64,000 nucleotides of DNA, taken from UBA6107 sp034430175 (GTDB lineage Bacteria > Chloroflexota > Anaerolineae > Anaerolineales > Anaerolineaceae). A program made the translations under genes and the position numbers. Where the stretch lies: the NCBI GenBank assembly GCA_034430175.1, contig DAOUFI010000014.1, positions 1 through 64,000 on the forward strand, written 5' to 3'. Within the stretch, counting starts at the first letter, position 1; every line of letters starts with the position of its first letter. The notes below the pieces were generated by a model. The model was not told the origin of the DNA and did no database searches. It saw nothing but the letters and a program-made list of their open reading frames with translations. Shown here piece after piece: positions 1 through 8,435 of the stretch.

Positions 1-54
1 GGTGGCACGCGGTTTGAACCGTTTACCATTCAACCCGCCGAGAACGAAATATAA
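1..54 (+). CDS. ntpI: V-type ATPase subunit I, C-terminal end (partial)
   Basis: The first 17 codons read in frame to a TAA and end in GGTRFEPFTIQPAENEI. A Gly-rich stretch followed by FEPF is typical of the extreme C-terminus of the membrane stator subunit I (subunit a) of V/A-type ATPases. The position directly before subunit K supports this, since I and K are adjacent in most prokaryotic V-ATPase operons. The rest of the gene lies outside the window, so the call rests on a short tail plus context. Confidence 0.75.
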   Translation, partial: GGTRFEPFTIQPAENEI

Positions 55-71
55 ATACAAGGAGAGTCAAA

Positions 72-512
72 ATGTACCTGATAATCGCTGTTTTAGTTGG
101 ATTGCTCCCGATCATCCCTGCCGTGATCTTTTTCCTTCGCGACCGCAAGACTCAACCTGAAAGAGCCCCCCGCAGTTTGGCCTTTGGTCTGAACGGGTTC
201 AATATCATCGTTGGTTTGATGGTCGCGGCTGTGGGTTTCTTGTGGTTGGCCTCGCCTGAGACAGTACTGGCATCTGGTCTTGTAGCACAGACTGCAACAA
301 CCAAGGATCCATTGGTCTACATCGCCGCGGCGCTTTCAACAGGATTGGCCTGCATCGGTGCGGGTATTGCCGTAGCCAGTTCCGCGGCAGCCGCCACCGG
401 CGCGATCGCCGAAAAGCCTGAGACTTTTGGCCGTTCTCTGGTGTTCGTTGGTATGGCAGAAGGTGTTGCTATCTACGGTTTGATCATTTCCTTCATGATC
501 ATCAACGCGTAA
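72..512 (+). CDS. ntpK: V-type ATPase subunit K (membrane rotor c/proteolipid)
   Basis: This 146-residue, very hydrophobic protein forms the ion-translocating rotor ring. About four membrane segments are visible, near residues 2-22, 42-60, 82-107 and 122-145. The C-terminal hairpin carries the ion-binding carboxylate, Glu130, in GMAEGVAIYGL. The N-terminal hairpin has no comparable acidic residue, as expected for a duplicated proteolipid with one site per four helices. A good ribosome site (aaggaga) lies just upstream, 17 bases after the end of subunit I. Whether it carries H+ or Na+ cannot be decided from the sequence alone. Confidence 0.93.
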   Translation: MYLIIAVLVGLLPIIPAVIFFLRDRKTQPERAPRSLAFGLNGFNIIVGLMVAAVGFLWLASPETVLASGLVAQTATTKDPLVYIAAALSTGLACIGAGIAVASSAAAATGAIAEKPETFGRSLVFVGMAEGVAIYGLIISFMIINA

Positions 513-516
513 TGAT

Positions 517-822
517 ATGAAAGTTCTTGTGATCGGACACCCACAAGCGGTGCTTGGCTTCTCCCTTTCAGGGGTGCAAGGGATAGCCGTAACGACGGCT
601 GATGAAACCAATCAAGCCCTTGATGAAGCCCTGGCCAGAAATGATATAGGCATTGTCCTGGTCACACAGGATGTGTCCACGTTGGTACAGGGGAGGATGG
701 ATGACCTCAGGCAGCACAGTACTGTCCCTCTTGTCGTCGAGATCCCTGGTCCTCAAGGCGTGGGTGCTGGACAACCTTCACTTAGCGATGTATTGCTCCG
801 GGCGATCGGTGTGAAGATTTAA
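517..822 (+). CDS. ntpF: V-type ATPase subunit F
   Basis: This 101-residue protein is the small central-stalk subunit F, which binds subunit D and links the rotor to the A3B3 head. The N-terminus MKVLVIGHPQAVLGFSLSGV and the segment DIGIVLVTQDV match the alpha/beta (CheY-like) fold of the family, and the length is normal. It begins four bases after the stop of subunit K, so it is surely co-transcribed and probably translationally coupled. Confidence 0.9.
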   Translation: MKVLVIGHPQAVLGFSLSGVQGIAVTTADETNQALDEALARNDIGIVLVTQDVSTLVQGRMDDLRQHSTVPLVVEIPGPQGVGAGQPSLSDVLLRAIGVKI

Positions 823-866
823 CACGATCGTTCGAGCGAACTCTCTGGAATGGAACAGGTATTTGT

Positions 867-1484
867 ATGACACCAGATGATAATTTGGAAAGGCTTTCAA
901 AAGAAATTTTCGCGCAGGCTGAATCCGAAACGGGTCAGATCATCGCTGATGCCCGTGCCAAGGCTGATCAAATCCGCAAAAAGGCTCAGCAAGACGCGGA
1001 AGAAGAAAAATCCCGTATCCTTGACCAGGCCAGGCACGAGGCAGAACGGTTGCGTAGCCAGGCCTTGGCAACGACCCAATTGAAAGCGCGCACCATGCTG
1101 CTCGATTCTCGAGAGCGATTGCTCAAAGAGGTTTTTGAAACCGCTGAAAAGAAAATGGCATCGGTCCAACAATGGAGCGATTATGAAGTCATTGTAAAAA
1201 GACTAATCCTTGAAGCCGTTTCACAATTGGAATCAAAGAATATCAAGATCAGAGCCGATAGAGTGACCGCGAAACACATCACCGATAAAATGTTGAAAGA
1301 AATCGAAAAAGAATTCGGCGGCAAGATCAGTATGGCGGAACCCCTTGAAAAAGGCACCGGCATCATTGCCAGCACCGAAGACGGTCACCTGACCTTCGAT
1401 AATACTCTTGAAACGCGAATGGCTCACCTCGAAAATGAACTGCGCGCGCCAGTTTATCATATTCTCATGGGAGAAAGCTTATGA
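867..1484 (+). CDS. ntpE: V-type ATPase subunit E (peripheral stalk)
   Basis: This 205-residue protein has a long charged helical N-terminal half (Ala/Glu/Lys/Arg-rich, residues 8-110) and a globular C-terminal half ending in LENELRAPVYHILMGESL. That is the usual architecture of the peripheral-stalk subunit E that holds the catalytic head against rotation. It overlaps the start of subunit A by four bases (ATGA). The partner stalk subunit G/H and subunit C are not between I and B here, so they should lie upstream of the window or elsewhere. Confidence 0.9.
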   Translation: MTPDDNLERLSKEIFAQAESETGQIIADARAKADQIRKKAQQDAEEEKSRILDQARHEAERLRSQALATTQLKARTMLLDSRERLLKEVFETAEKKMASVQQWSDYEVIVKRLILEAVSQLESKNIKIRADRVTAKHITDKMLKEIEKEFGGKISMAEPLEKGTGIIASTEDGHLTFDNTLETRMAHLENELRAPVYHILMGESL

Positions 1485-3247
1485 GCGAACGTGTAGGAAC
1501 TGTCACCTGGATCAATGGCCCGGTTCTACGCGCCCGCGGTTCTCGCCAGGTGGGTATGATGGAATTGGTCGAAGTAGGCGAAGAACACTTGATCGGTGAA
1601 GTGATCGGGTTGAATGGCGACACGATCACCATTCAAGTATATGAAGAAACAGCAGGTATGCGCCCAGGCGCGCCGGTCTTTGGTACGGGATTGCCCCTCT
1701 CTGTTGAGTTGGGTCCCGGTTTATTGCGTAGTATTTTTGATGGCATCCAACGCCCCCTGCCGGTGATCGAAATGCGCACGGGATCATTTATCAGCCGGGG
1801 TGTACATTTGACTCCCCTTTATCGCAAGGACCGCTGGAATTTTACCCCGACTGCTAAAGTGGGTGATGAGGTCAAAGGCGGATCCATCCTTGGTACGGTT
1901 CCCGAAACACCCATCATTGAACACCGCGTGATGGTTCCCCCCGATATTTCTGGCACCATCACTTGGATCGCTCCTGAAAAAGCTTTTACGATCGAAGAGA
2001 CGATCGCGAAGGTGAAAACTGCCAACGGTGAAAAAGAGCTCTCCATGTTGCAGCGCTGGCCAATCCGCAAGCTGCGCCCCTATAAGGAGCGCCTTGGTGC
2101 CAGCATACCTTTGATCACGGGGCAGCGCGTGCTTGACACCTTCTTCCCAATGGCAAAGGGCGGCGCTGCCGCCATTCCCGGCGGGTTTGGGGCGGGCAAG
2201 ACAGTCACCCAGCACAGTATTGCCAAATGGGCTGATGCTCAGGTGGTGGTCTACATCGGCTGCGGCGAACGCGGCAATGAAATGACCGAGGTGTTGCAGG
2301 AGTTCCCTGAACTGATCGATCCACGTTCCGGTCACCCGATGATGGAACGTACTGTGTTGATCGCCAACACTTCAAACATGCCAGTGGCTGCCCGCGAGGC
2401 CAGTATCTACACCGGCATCACCATTGCGGAATATTATCGCGACATGGGTTATCATGTGGCGTTGATGGCCGATTCGACCTCACGCTGGGCGGAAGCCTTA
2501 CGTGAAGTTTCCGGCCGCCTTGAAGAGATGCCCGCCGAGGAAGGTTATCCGGCTTATCTGGCCGGTCGTCTGGCGGAGTTCTACGAACGCGCTGGATATG
2601 TTAAAACCCTTTCAGACCAGGAAGGCTCCGTCAGTATCATCGGCGCGGTCTCCCCTCCGGGCGGCGACTTCTCCGAACCGGTCACTCAGCATACCAAACG
2701 TTTCATTCGTTGTTTCTGGGCATTGGACAAGGCGTTGGCATCAGCCCGCCACTTCCCGTCCATTAACTGGCTCGACAGCTACAGCGAATACCTGGATGAT
2801 GTGGCTCCCTGGTGGAAGAACAGCGCAAAAGTTGACTGGTACCGCATGCGTAACGAAGCTATGGGTATCCTTAGCGAGGAAAACCGCCTGTCACAGATTG
2901 TCAAACTGGTTGGTCCGGATGCCCTGCCGGATGAGCAGCGTCTCGTTCTCGAAACCGCCCGCCTATTACGTGAAGGCTTCTTGCAGCAGAACGCCATGGA
3001 CAAGGTTGACGCCTACTCGACGGTACAGAAACAAATGGGTATGCTCGGGCTGATGCTTTATTTCCATGAACGTGGCCAGCGTATAATCCGAATGGGCGCT
3101 ACCATCAGCGTCATCCATGCCCTGCCGGTGGTGAACACGTTGATCCGTATGAAGACGGAAGTACCCAACGAAAATTTGGAGAAGCTCGATGAGATCCACA
3201 AGGCGATCGATGAGCAGATGACTCAATTGGAGGCAGATTACAAATGA
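1481..3247 (+). CDS. ntpA: V-type ATPase catalytic subunit A
   Basis: This 588-residue protein is the nucleotide-hydrolysing subunit. The Walker A motif GGFGAGKT lies at about residues 234-241 and is followed by the family hallmark GCGERGNEMTEVL. The long non-homologous insert (roughly residues 115-190) that separates V-type A subunits from F-type beta subunits is present. Length is normal. It overlaps subunit E by four bases upstream and subunit B by four bases downstream, so the head subunits are translationally coupled. Confidence 0.98.
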   Translation: MSERVGTVTWINGPVLRARGSRQVGMMELVEVGEEHLIGEVIGLNGDTITIQVYEETAGMRPGAPVFGTGLPLSVELGPGLLRSIFDGIQRPLPVIEMRTGSFISRGVHLTPLYRKDRWNFTPTAKVGDEVKGGSILGTVPETPIIEHRVMVPPDISGTITWIAPEKAFTIEETIAKVKTANGEKELSMLQRWPIRKLRPYKERLGASIPLITGQRVLDTFFPMAKGGAAAIPGGFGAGKTVTQHSIAKWADAQVVVYIGCGERGNEMTEVLQEFPELIDPRSGHPMMERTVLIANTSNMPVAAREASIYTGITIAEYYRDMGYHVALMADSTSRWAEALREVSGRLEEMPAEEGYPAYLAGRLAEFYERAGYVKTLSDQEGSVSIIGAVSPPGGDFSEPVTQHTKRFIRCFWALDKALASARHFPSINWLDSYSEYLDDVAPWWKNSAKVDWYRMRNEAMGILSEENRLSQIVKLVGPDALPDEQRLVLETARLLREGFLQQNAMDKVDAYSTVQKQMGMLGLMLYFHERGQRIIRMGATISVIHALPVVNTLIRMKTEVPNENLEKLDEIHKAIDEQMTQLEADYK

Positions 3248-4665
3248 GTGAACGAACTGATCGCGGTGGACAGGAAGTAAATGGCGTCGCACGTGTCGAA
3301 GGTCCGATCCTGGTGGTTGAAAAAGCCGGATCGATTGGCTACGACGAAGTTGTCGAAGTGGTCGATTCGAACGGTGATCTGCGCCGCGGACGTATCCTTG
3401 AAGTGGGCGAAAAAGAAGCGGTTGTCGAGGTGTTCGCCGGTACCACCGGGCTTTCGATCGACGGTACCAATGTGCGCTTTCTGGGTTCGCCGTTACATAT
3501 ACCGGTAACCGAAGAAATGCTTGGCCGCGTGTTTGACGGCTTGGGCACTCCTATTGATGGAGGTCCCATGCCTCTCACCGACCGCTTCGCAGATGTCAAT
3601 GGTCAACCTATCAATCCGACCGCGCGTGTCTACCCACGCGATTACATCCAGACTGGTATCTCGGTCATTGACGGCATGAATACCCTGGTTATGGGGCAGA
3701 AGCTACCTCTCTTCTCCGGTGCGGGCATGCCGCACGACCAACTTGCCGCCCAGATTGTGCGCCAGGCTACCCTGGGTGCTCCGGCTGGTGAAGTGAACAA
3801 GAACGCAGGCGATTTCGCCATCGTGTTCGCCGCCATGGGCGTCAAACATGACGTGGCTGATTTCTTCAAAAATTCATTTGCTGAGAGCGGTGCGCTCTCC
3901 AGAGTGGCCATGTTCCTCAACCTGGCCGATGATCCCCCGGTGGAACGCCTCATCACCCCGCGCGCAGCGCTGACCCTGGCCGAGTATTTGGCCTTCGAGA
4001 AGGAAATGCACGTACTTGTGGTGCTCACCGATATGACCAATTATTGCGAAGCTCTGCGCCAGATCTCCAACATCCGCGGTGAAGTGCCAAGCCGAAAGGG
4101 TTACCCTGGTTATCTGTATTCTGACCTGGCTTCTATGTACGAACGTACAGGCCGTGTACGCACCAGCAAGGGTTCGATCACGCAGATTCCCATTCTTACC
4201 ATGCCAAACGATGATATCACCCACCCGGTGCCTGACCTTACCGGGTATATCACCGAGGGGCAGATCGTGTTGGGGCGTTCCCTGTACCAGCATGGTATTT
4301 ATCCCCCAATCTTTGTCTTGCCCAGTCTCAGTCGACTGGCTAAAGATGGCATTGGCAAAGGGATGACCCGCGAAGATCATCCGCACCTGGCCGCGCAACT
4401 TTACGCCGCCTACGCCCACGTTCAGGAAGTTCGTTCGCTGGCCTCGGTTATCGGTGAAGAAGAATTGGGCGATGTGGATAAGATGTATCTGAAATTCGGC
4501 CGCGGTTTCGAAGAGAAATACGTCTCACAGGCGCTTACCGAAAACCGCACCATTGAACAAACCCTCGATATTGGCTGGAAATTACTCGCGCTCCTTCCTA
4601 AGGAAGAATTGACCCGCGTTTCAGAAGCTGAGATCGCGAAATACTACAAGGCTGGCAATGGCTAA
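3244..4665 (+). CDS. ntpB: V-type ATPase regulatory subunit B
   Basis: This 473-residue protein is the non-catalytic nucleotide-binding subunit that alternates with A in the head. Where A has a P-loop, B reads SGAGMPHDQLAAQI, the degenerate form expected of this family, with no Walker lysine. DMTNYCEALRQIS and IPILTMPNDDITHPVPDLTGYITEGQ are strongly conserved B-subunit segments. It overlaps A by four bases and D by eight bases. Confidence 0.97.
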   Translation: MSERTDRGGQEVNGVARVEGPILVVEKAGSIGYDEVVEVVDSNGDLRRGRILEVGEKEAVVEVFAGTTGLSIDGTNVRFLGSPLHIPVTEEMLGRVFDGLGTPIDGGPMPLTDRFADVNGQPINPTARVYPRDYIQTGISVIDGMNTLVMGQKLPLFSGAGMPHDQLAAQIVRQATLGAPAGEVNKNAGDFAIVFAAMGVKHDVADFFKNSFAESGALSRVAMFLNLADDPPVERLITPRAALTLAEYLAFEKEMHVLVVLTDMTNYCEALRQISNIRGEVPSRKGYPGYLYSDLASMYERTGRVRTSKGSITQIPILTMPNDDITHPVPDLTGYITEGQIVLGRSLYQHGIYPPIFVLPSLSRLAKDGIGKGMTREDHPHLAAQLYAAYAHVQEVRSLASVIGEEELGDVDKMYLKFGRGFEEKYVSQALTENRTIEQTLDIGWKLLALLPKEELTRVSEAEIAKYYKAGNG

Positions 4666-5311
4666 GATCAATGTTCCGCCCACCCGCAGCAACTTGATTC
4701 GGATTAAGCAGGACCTGACGTTTGCTAAAGAGGGCTACGAGATCCTCAACCGCAAACGCGAAGTGCTCACCACCGAATTGATCTCCATGTCGAAAAACGC
4801 CGAGGAGTTGCAATCGAAGGTGTGGACCCTGTTGGCTGAAGCATACTCAGCCATGGAAAACGCCCAGTTGAAAATGGGGCGCGAGCGGGTGGAGTGGGCT
4901 GCGCTGGCCGCTAATAAAACCGTGGAGGTTACCCTCAAGTTCCGCGGAATAATGGGCGTGGCTGTTCCCAACATAGAATCGAGTGGAGCCCCATCAGAAA
5001 TGCCCTATAGCCTGGGATATACCACCGCTGCCCTGGATGAAGCAACAGCGAAATTTGCTGAAGTGACCAGGCTCATCCCAGAACTTTCGATGGTGATGAC
5101 CACCGTGTGGCGTTTGGCAGGTGAATTACGCAAGACCCAACGACGCGTGAATGCGTTACAATACATATTCATCCCTGAGTATGAGGAGACCGTGCGCTTC
5201 ATTGTCAGCTCTCTGGAGGAGCGCGAACGTGAAGACACCTTCCGCCTCAAGCTGCTCAAAACGCGCTCGGAGAAAGCCGAAGCTGAGACAGAAAGCAGCC
5301 TGGAATCCTGA
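4658..5311 (+). CDS. ntpD: V-type ATPase subunit D (central stalk)
   Basis: This 217-residue protein is the central rotor shaft. It begins with the family signature VPPTRSNLIRIKQDLTFAKEGYEIL and contains the conserved C-terminal helix RRVNALQYIFIPEYEETV. The structure expected is two long antiparallel helices inside the A3B3 ring. It is the last gene of the operon and is followed directly by a strong intrinsic terminator. Confidence 0.96.
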   Translation: MAKINVPPTRSNLIRIKQDLTFAKEGYEILNRKREVLTTELISMSKNAEELQSKVWTLLAEAYSAMENAQLKMGRERVEWAALAANKTVEVTLKFRGIMGVAVPNIESSGAPSEMPYSLGYTTAALDEATAKFAEVTRLIPELSMVMTTVWRLAGELRKTQRRVNALQYIFIPEYEETVRFIVSSLEEREREDTFRLKLLKTRSEKAEAETESSLES

Positions 5312-5323
5312 TCAAAAAGGACG

Positions 5324-5347
5324 AAAGGGGAGGAAACTCCCCTTTTT
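5324..5347 (+). terminator. Intrinsic terminator of the V-ATPase operon
   Basis: AAAGGGGAG and CTCCCCTTT pair around a GAAA tetraloop and run into TTTTTGAT. It lies 12 bases past ntpD and just before the murE start at 5356, so murE may be expressed partly by read-through or from a weak promoter I could not pick out. Confidence 0.85.
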
Positions 5348-5355
5348 GATTCATA

Positions 5356-6921
5356 ATGAAGAATTATCAACAACTACTTTCTACATTGATTCATGACCTG
5401 CCCATTAAAGCTGGTGTGTTTGGTGATGTTTCTGGCATCTTGATCAGCGGCGTGCAATCTGACTCGCGCCTGGTCAAACCGGGTGACCTGTTCGTTTGTC
5501 TCAGCGGAGGCAACACGGATGGTCATAAGTACATTCCCAACGCGGTTCAGGCTGGAGCTGTGGCTGTGATTGGGAGCCAGGCGATCGATAGCCTTACTGT
5601 TCCGTATATAAGGGTTGCCGACACACGAGAGGCGTTGGCCTGGTTTTCCGCCGGGTTGTACGATCATCCAGGCCGCAAGCTGACAGTCATCGGTGTCACT
5701 GGCACGGATGGGAAAACAACCACCTCAAACCTGCTTTACCAGATTTTGAAGGCCGCCGGTTTACAAGCTGGGTTAATCTCGACGGTTAACGCCATGATCG
5801 GCAACGACGTCATCGACACCGGTTTCCACGTCACCACACCTGAGGCGCCCGATGTACAGCGCTATTTGGCGCTGATGGTCGAAGCTGGGCTGACCCATGT
5901 GGTGCTTGAGACCACCTCGCATGGGTTGGCGCAACACCGGGTTACCGGCTGTGAATATGACATTGCCGTGGTCACCAACGTGACCCATGAGCACCTTGAT
6001 TATCATGGCACTTACGATGCTTATCTGCAGGCCAAGGGAAAACTCTTCGAGCACCTGGCAGTTACCGGTAAAAAGGAACGTGGAAATTATTATTTCGGTG
6101 TATTAAATGCCGATGACCGCTCCTACGATTACCTGAAGGATCTTGTTAAGGATAACTTCGTCAGCTATAGCGTGGACGGCAAGGGGATCGTCAACGCCGA
6201 GAGTATCCAGCCCATGGAAGATGGCATCGATTTCACCGTGAAGGGGCAGGGCTTCTCCGTGCCCGTGCATTGTCCCATCCCCGGCATGTTCAACGTCTCC
6301 AACAGTCTGGCGGCTTTTTGCGCGGCTGTGAGTGGCCTGGGCATCGCTCCCGAACTTGCCGCGCGCGGAATTGCCGCCCTGCCCGGTGTGCCCGGGCGCA
6401 TGGAAGTCATTGACCTGGGACAGGATTTCACTGCCATCGTCGACTTTGCTCACACGCCCAATGCCCTCAAGGTGGCGCTGGATGCTGTCCGCCCCATGAC
6501 CAAAAGCCGCGTTATCGCTATCTTCGGTTCAGCCGGGCTGCGTGATCGCGAGAAACGCAAGATGATGGCCGATGTCTCGGTGCGAAACGCTGACATCACC
6601 ATCCTGACCGCGGAGGATCCACGCACCGAGTCATTGGATGACATCCTGGCCGAGATGGCCGGGGCAGCCGTGACTGCCGGTGGCGTGGAAGGGCAGACCT
6701 TTTTCCGCGTACCGGACCGCGGTGACGCAATCCGTATGGGAGTGAAGCTGGCCAAGCCGGGCGACCTCGTGGTAGCCTGTGGCAAAGGGCACGAGCAATC
6801 CATGTGCTTCGGCACCGTCGAGTATCCGTGGGACGACCGAATAGCCATGCGCGCCGCCTTGGGGGAGCTGTTAGGCAAAGAAGGCCCCGAGATGCCGAGG
6901 CTGCCGACTCACCAGGAATAA
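5356..6921 (+). CDS. murE: MurE-type UDP-N-acetylmuramoyl-tripeptide synthetase
   Basis: This 521-residue Mur ligase adds the third amino acid of the peptidoglycan stem peptide in the cytoplasm. The ATP loop GVTGTDGKTTT is at residues 113-123, and the substrate-binding segment VTPEAPDVQRYL-like (HVTTPEAPDVQ) and NVTHEHLDYHG follow. The C-terminal amino-acid-binding motif, which is DNPR in meso-diaminopimelate enzymes, reads EDPR here (residues 420-423). The usual GCGGDRDxxKR is GSAGLRDREKR. The Arg is kept but the first two positions differ, so the third residue (diaminopimelate, ornithine or lysine) should not be assumed. L-ornithine is known in some Chloroflexota walls. Confidence 0.88.
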   Translation: MKNYQQLLSTLIHDLPIKAGVFGDVSGILISGVQSDSRLVKPGDLFVCLSGGNTDGHKYIPNAVQAGAVAVIGSQAIDSLTVPYIRVADTREALAWFSAGLYDHPGRKLTVIGVTGTDGKTTTSNLLYQILKAAGLQAGLISTVNAMIGNDVIDTGFHVTTPEAPDVQRYLALMVEAGLTHVVLETTSHGLAQHRVTGCEYDIAVVTNVTHEHLDYHGTYDAYLQAKGKLFEHLAVTGKKERGNYYFGVLNADDRSYDYLKDLVKDNFVSYSVDGKGIVNAESIQPMEDGIDFTVKGQGFSVPVHCPIPGMFNVSNSLAAFCAAVSGLGIAPELAARGIAALPGVPGRMEVIDLGQDFTAIVDFAHTPNALKVALDAVRPMTKSRVIAIFGSAGLRDREKRKMMADVSVRNADITILTAEDPRTESLDDILAEMAGAAVTAGGVEGQTFFRVPDRGDAIRMGVKLAKPGDLVVACGKGHEQSMCFGTVEYPWDDRIAMRAALGELLGKEGPEMPRLPTHQE

Positions 6922-6972
6922 AGGTGTAGACTGAATTATCGGGATCGAATTATCGAGAGAAGGGCTGGAAAC

Positions 6973-7764
6973 ATGAACAAATCGAACCATCGAGCACGTG
7001 TTAAGCTTGCAGTCTCTATAATGGCGGTCTGCCTTTTTTTCATCTCCGCTTGCGCGGCGCCACAGATAACAACCAATCCCGCCGCAACTTCACCGGTTCC
7101 TGATCTTCCAACGAATACTCCTGCTCCGACTCTCTCACCTACCTTGACCCCAACGCTGACTCTGGCCGAAACGCCGATCGATTTGGAGAAATACCACACT
7201 CTCCCTTCAAGTTATGATTATCTCATTGCTCATCCTGATGAATTTATCCTGGTGCCAGACCCTGTTACAGAGAAAGATGATTTCGATAGATGGTTTACCG
7301 GGCAATTAGTCCCTGTGATCGGCCTACGTCAGGAAAGAGAAGTAAACCTTGAAGTCGACGCATTAGGCCAGAGTGGAGGAATGTACAGCGCCTGGCCGAA
7401 TACCAAAAGTGTACCCAAAGGACAACTTGGCTTCTTTTACTTCATTAATTCAGGTACAACTTATCCAGTAATCGTGATAAATGTATCACGTTTTGATCCT
7501 AAAGAAGTGGATCAAACTTTTTGTATTGGGTTTTTAGGCGGATCCTGGGCACCACTACCTTACATAGATGACGCTCTCAAATTATTATCTGAAAATGGCG
7601 GAATTAAGCAGATTGACCTTATTAGCTCTACTTCCGTTGAGTTATTATCTGGCTTCCAAGTCAATGCTACAACAGCTTCGATCATCAATTCTGTGGGGGA
7701 CACCTGGTTTAATTACCCCGACAACATTGCATTCGGTATGGGGGACCTATATGTCATGAAATAG
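6973..7764 (+). CDS. Lipoprotein of unknown function with Pro/Thr-rich linker
   Basis: This is a 263-residue secreted protein. A basic N-terminus is followed by a hydrophobic helix and a lipobox ISAC, with the lipidated Cys at residue 27. Residues 33-65 are rich in Pro and Thr (NTPAPTLSPTLTPT), a linker style common in surface lipoproteins of Anaerolineae. The rest is a globular domain with no motif I recognise; two Trp-containing segments (AWPNTK, GGSWAPLPY) stand out. It is a single gene, and its base composition becomes more AT-rich towards the 3' end. Confidence 0.8.
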   Translation: MNKSNHRARVKLAVSIMAVCLFFISACAAPQITTNPAATSPVPDLPTNTPAPTLSPTLTPTLTLAETPIDLEKYHTLPSSYDYLIAHPDEFILVPDPVTEKDDFDRWFTGQLVPVIGLRQEREVNLEVDALGQSGGMYSAWPNTKSVPKGQLGFFYFINSGTTYPVIVINVSRFDPKEVDQTFCIGFLGGSWAPLPYIDDALKLLSENGGIKQIDLISSTSVELLSGFQVNATTASIINSVGDTWFNYPDNIAFGMGDLYVMK

Positions 7765-7947
7765 AATTTCGTAGGGTTTGATCTTGTTCTTGGGACAGGC
7801 TGATCTATTAGAAAAGCAAGTTACAGTTTTTCAAAAAAGTGCAGCAATATGCATTCTGTTTGTCATATCTTGACCAAGAGCCTATAAAAATGGTGAAGGC
7901 AAAGTAGTTCTCATTTATTGTTATTAGCGATATTCACATATATAAAT

Positions 7948-8009
7948 GGCAATATTTACCCGATAAAAAGATATAATAACCAATAAACGGCAATAAATTA
8001 CCTTTTATC
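7948..8009. promoter_or_regulatory. Paired operator-like repeats upstream of hipB
   Basis: Two near-palindromic boxes, GGCAATATTTACC (7948-7960) and GGCAATAAATTACC (7989-8002), start 41 bases apart, about four helical turns. A second inverted pair, GATAAAA (7962-7968) and TTTTATC (8003-8009), overlaps them. They sit just upstream of the hipB promoter, where HipB of other bacteria binds paired palindromes to repress its own operon. The role is inferred from position and symmetry. The rest of 7765-8072 is AT-rich and holds no gene that I can see. Confidence 0.45.
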
Positions 8010-8011
8010 AT

Positions 8012-8039
8012 TTGAATATTAATTTCTTTGTGCTATACT
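8012..8039 (+). promoter_or_regulatory. Promoter of hipBA
   Basis: TTGAAT (8012-8017) and TATACT (8034-8039) are separated by 16 bases, which places transcription start near 8046 and leaves a short leader before the ATG at 8073. This supports the ATG at 8073 over the in-frame TTG at 8028, which lies within the promoter. Confidence 0.65.
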
Positions 8040-8072
8040 GATCATGAGGATAAGCGATCAGCAGGTGACAAA

Positions 8073-8435
8073 ATGGATATCGATTTCTCTATTGCTACAA
8101 GTGTTCAAATCGAGCAGGTCCTTTGCGAAAAACTGGCGCAGATTCGTCTGGCGCGTAATCTTACGCAGCCTCAACTGGCTCAATTGTCCGGAGTAAACGA
8201 AAAAACCATACGGCGGCTTGAAAAAGGCCAGGGGGTTTCCCTCGACACCTTTCTGCGTGTGATGATCGCGCTTGGGCTGCAGGGCCACCTGCAAACGCTC
8301 TTACCCGACCCCTCCGTGCGCCCGGTGGAACGGGTCAATGAGCGCGGACACGAACGCCGGCGCGCTCGGCCTGTCAAACCTGCCGCTGATAAGGGCGTGT
8401 TCACCTGGGGGGATGAGAAGGAGAAGAAGTCATGA
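8073..8435 (+). CDS. hipB: HipB-like HTH antitoxin/regulator
   Basis: This 120-residue protein has a Cro/C1-type helix-turn-helix over about residues 15-65 (LAQIRLARNLTQPQLAQLSG then KTIRRLEKGQG) and a basic, probably flexible C-terminus rich in Arg and Lys. In HipBA modules HipB neutralises the HipA kinase and represses the operon. The start chosen is the ATG preceded by AGGTG at five bases spacing. Its last four bases overlap the start of hipA (ATGA), the normal arrangement for coupled synthesis. Confidence 0.87.
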   Translation: MDIDFSIATSVQIEQVLCEKLAQIRLARNLTQPQLAQLSGVNEKTIRRLEKGQGVSLDTFLRVMIALGLQGHLQTLLPDPSVRPVERVNERGHERRRARPVKPAADKGVFTWGDEKEKKS

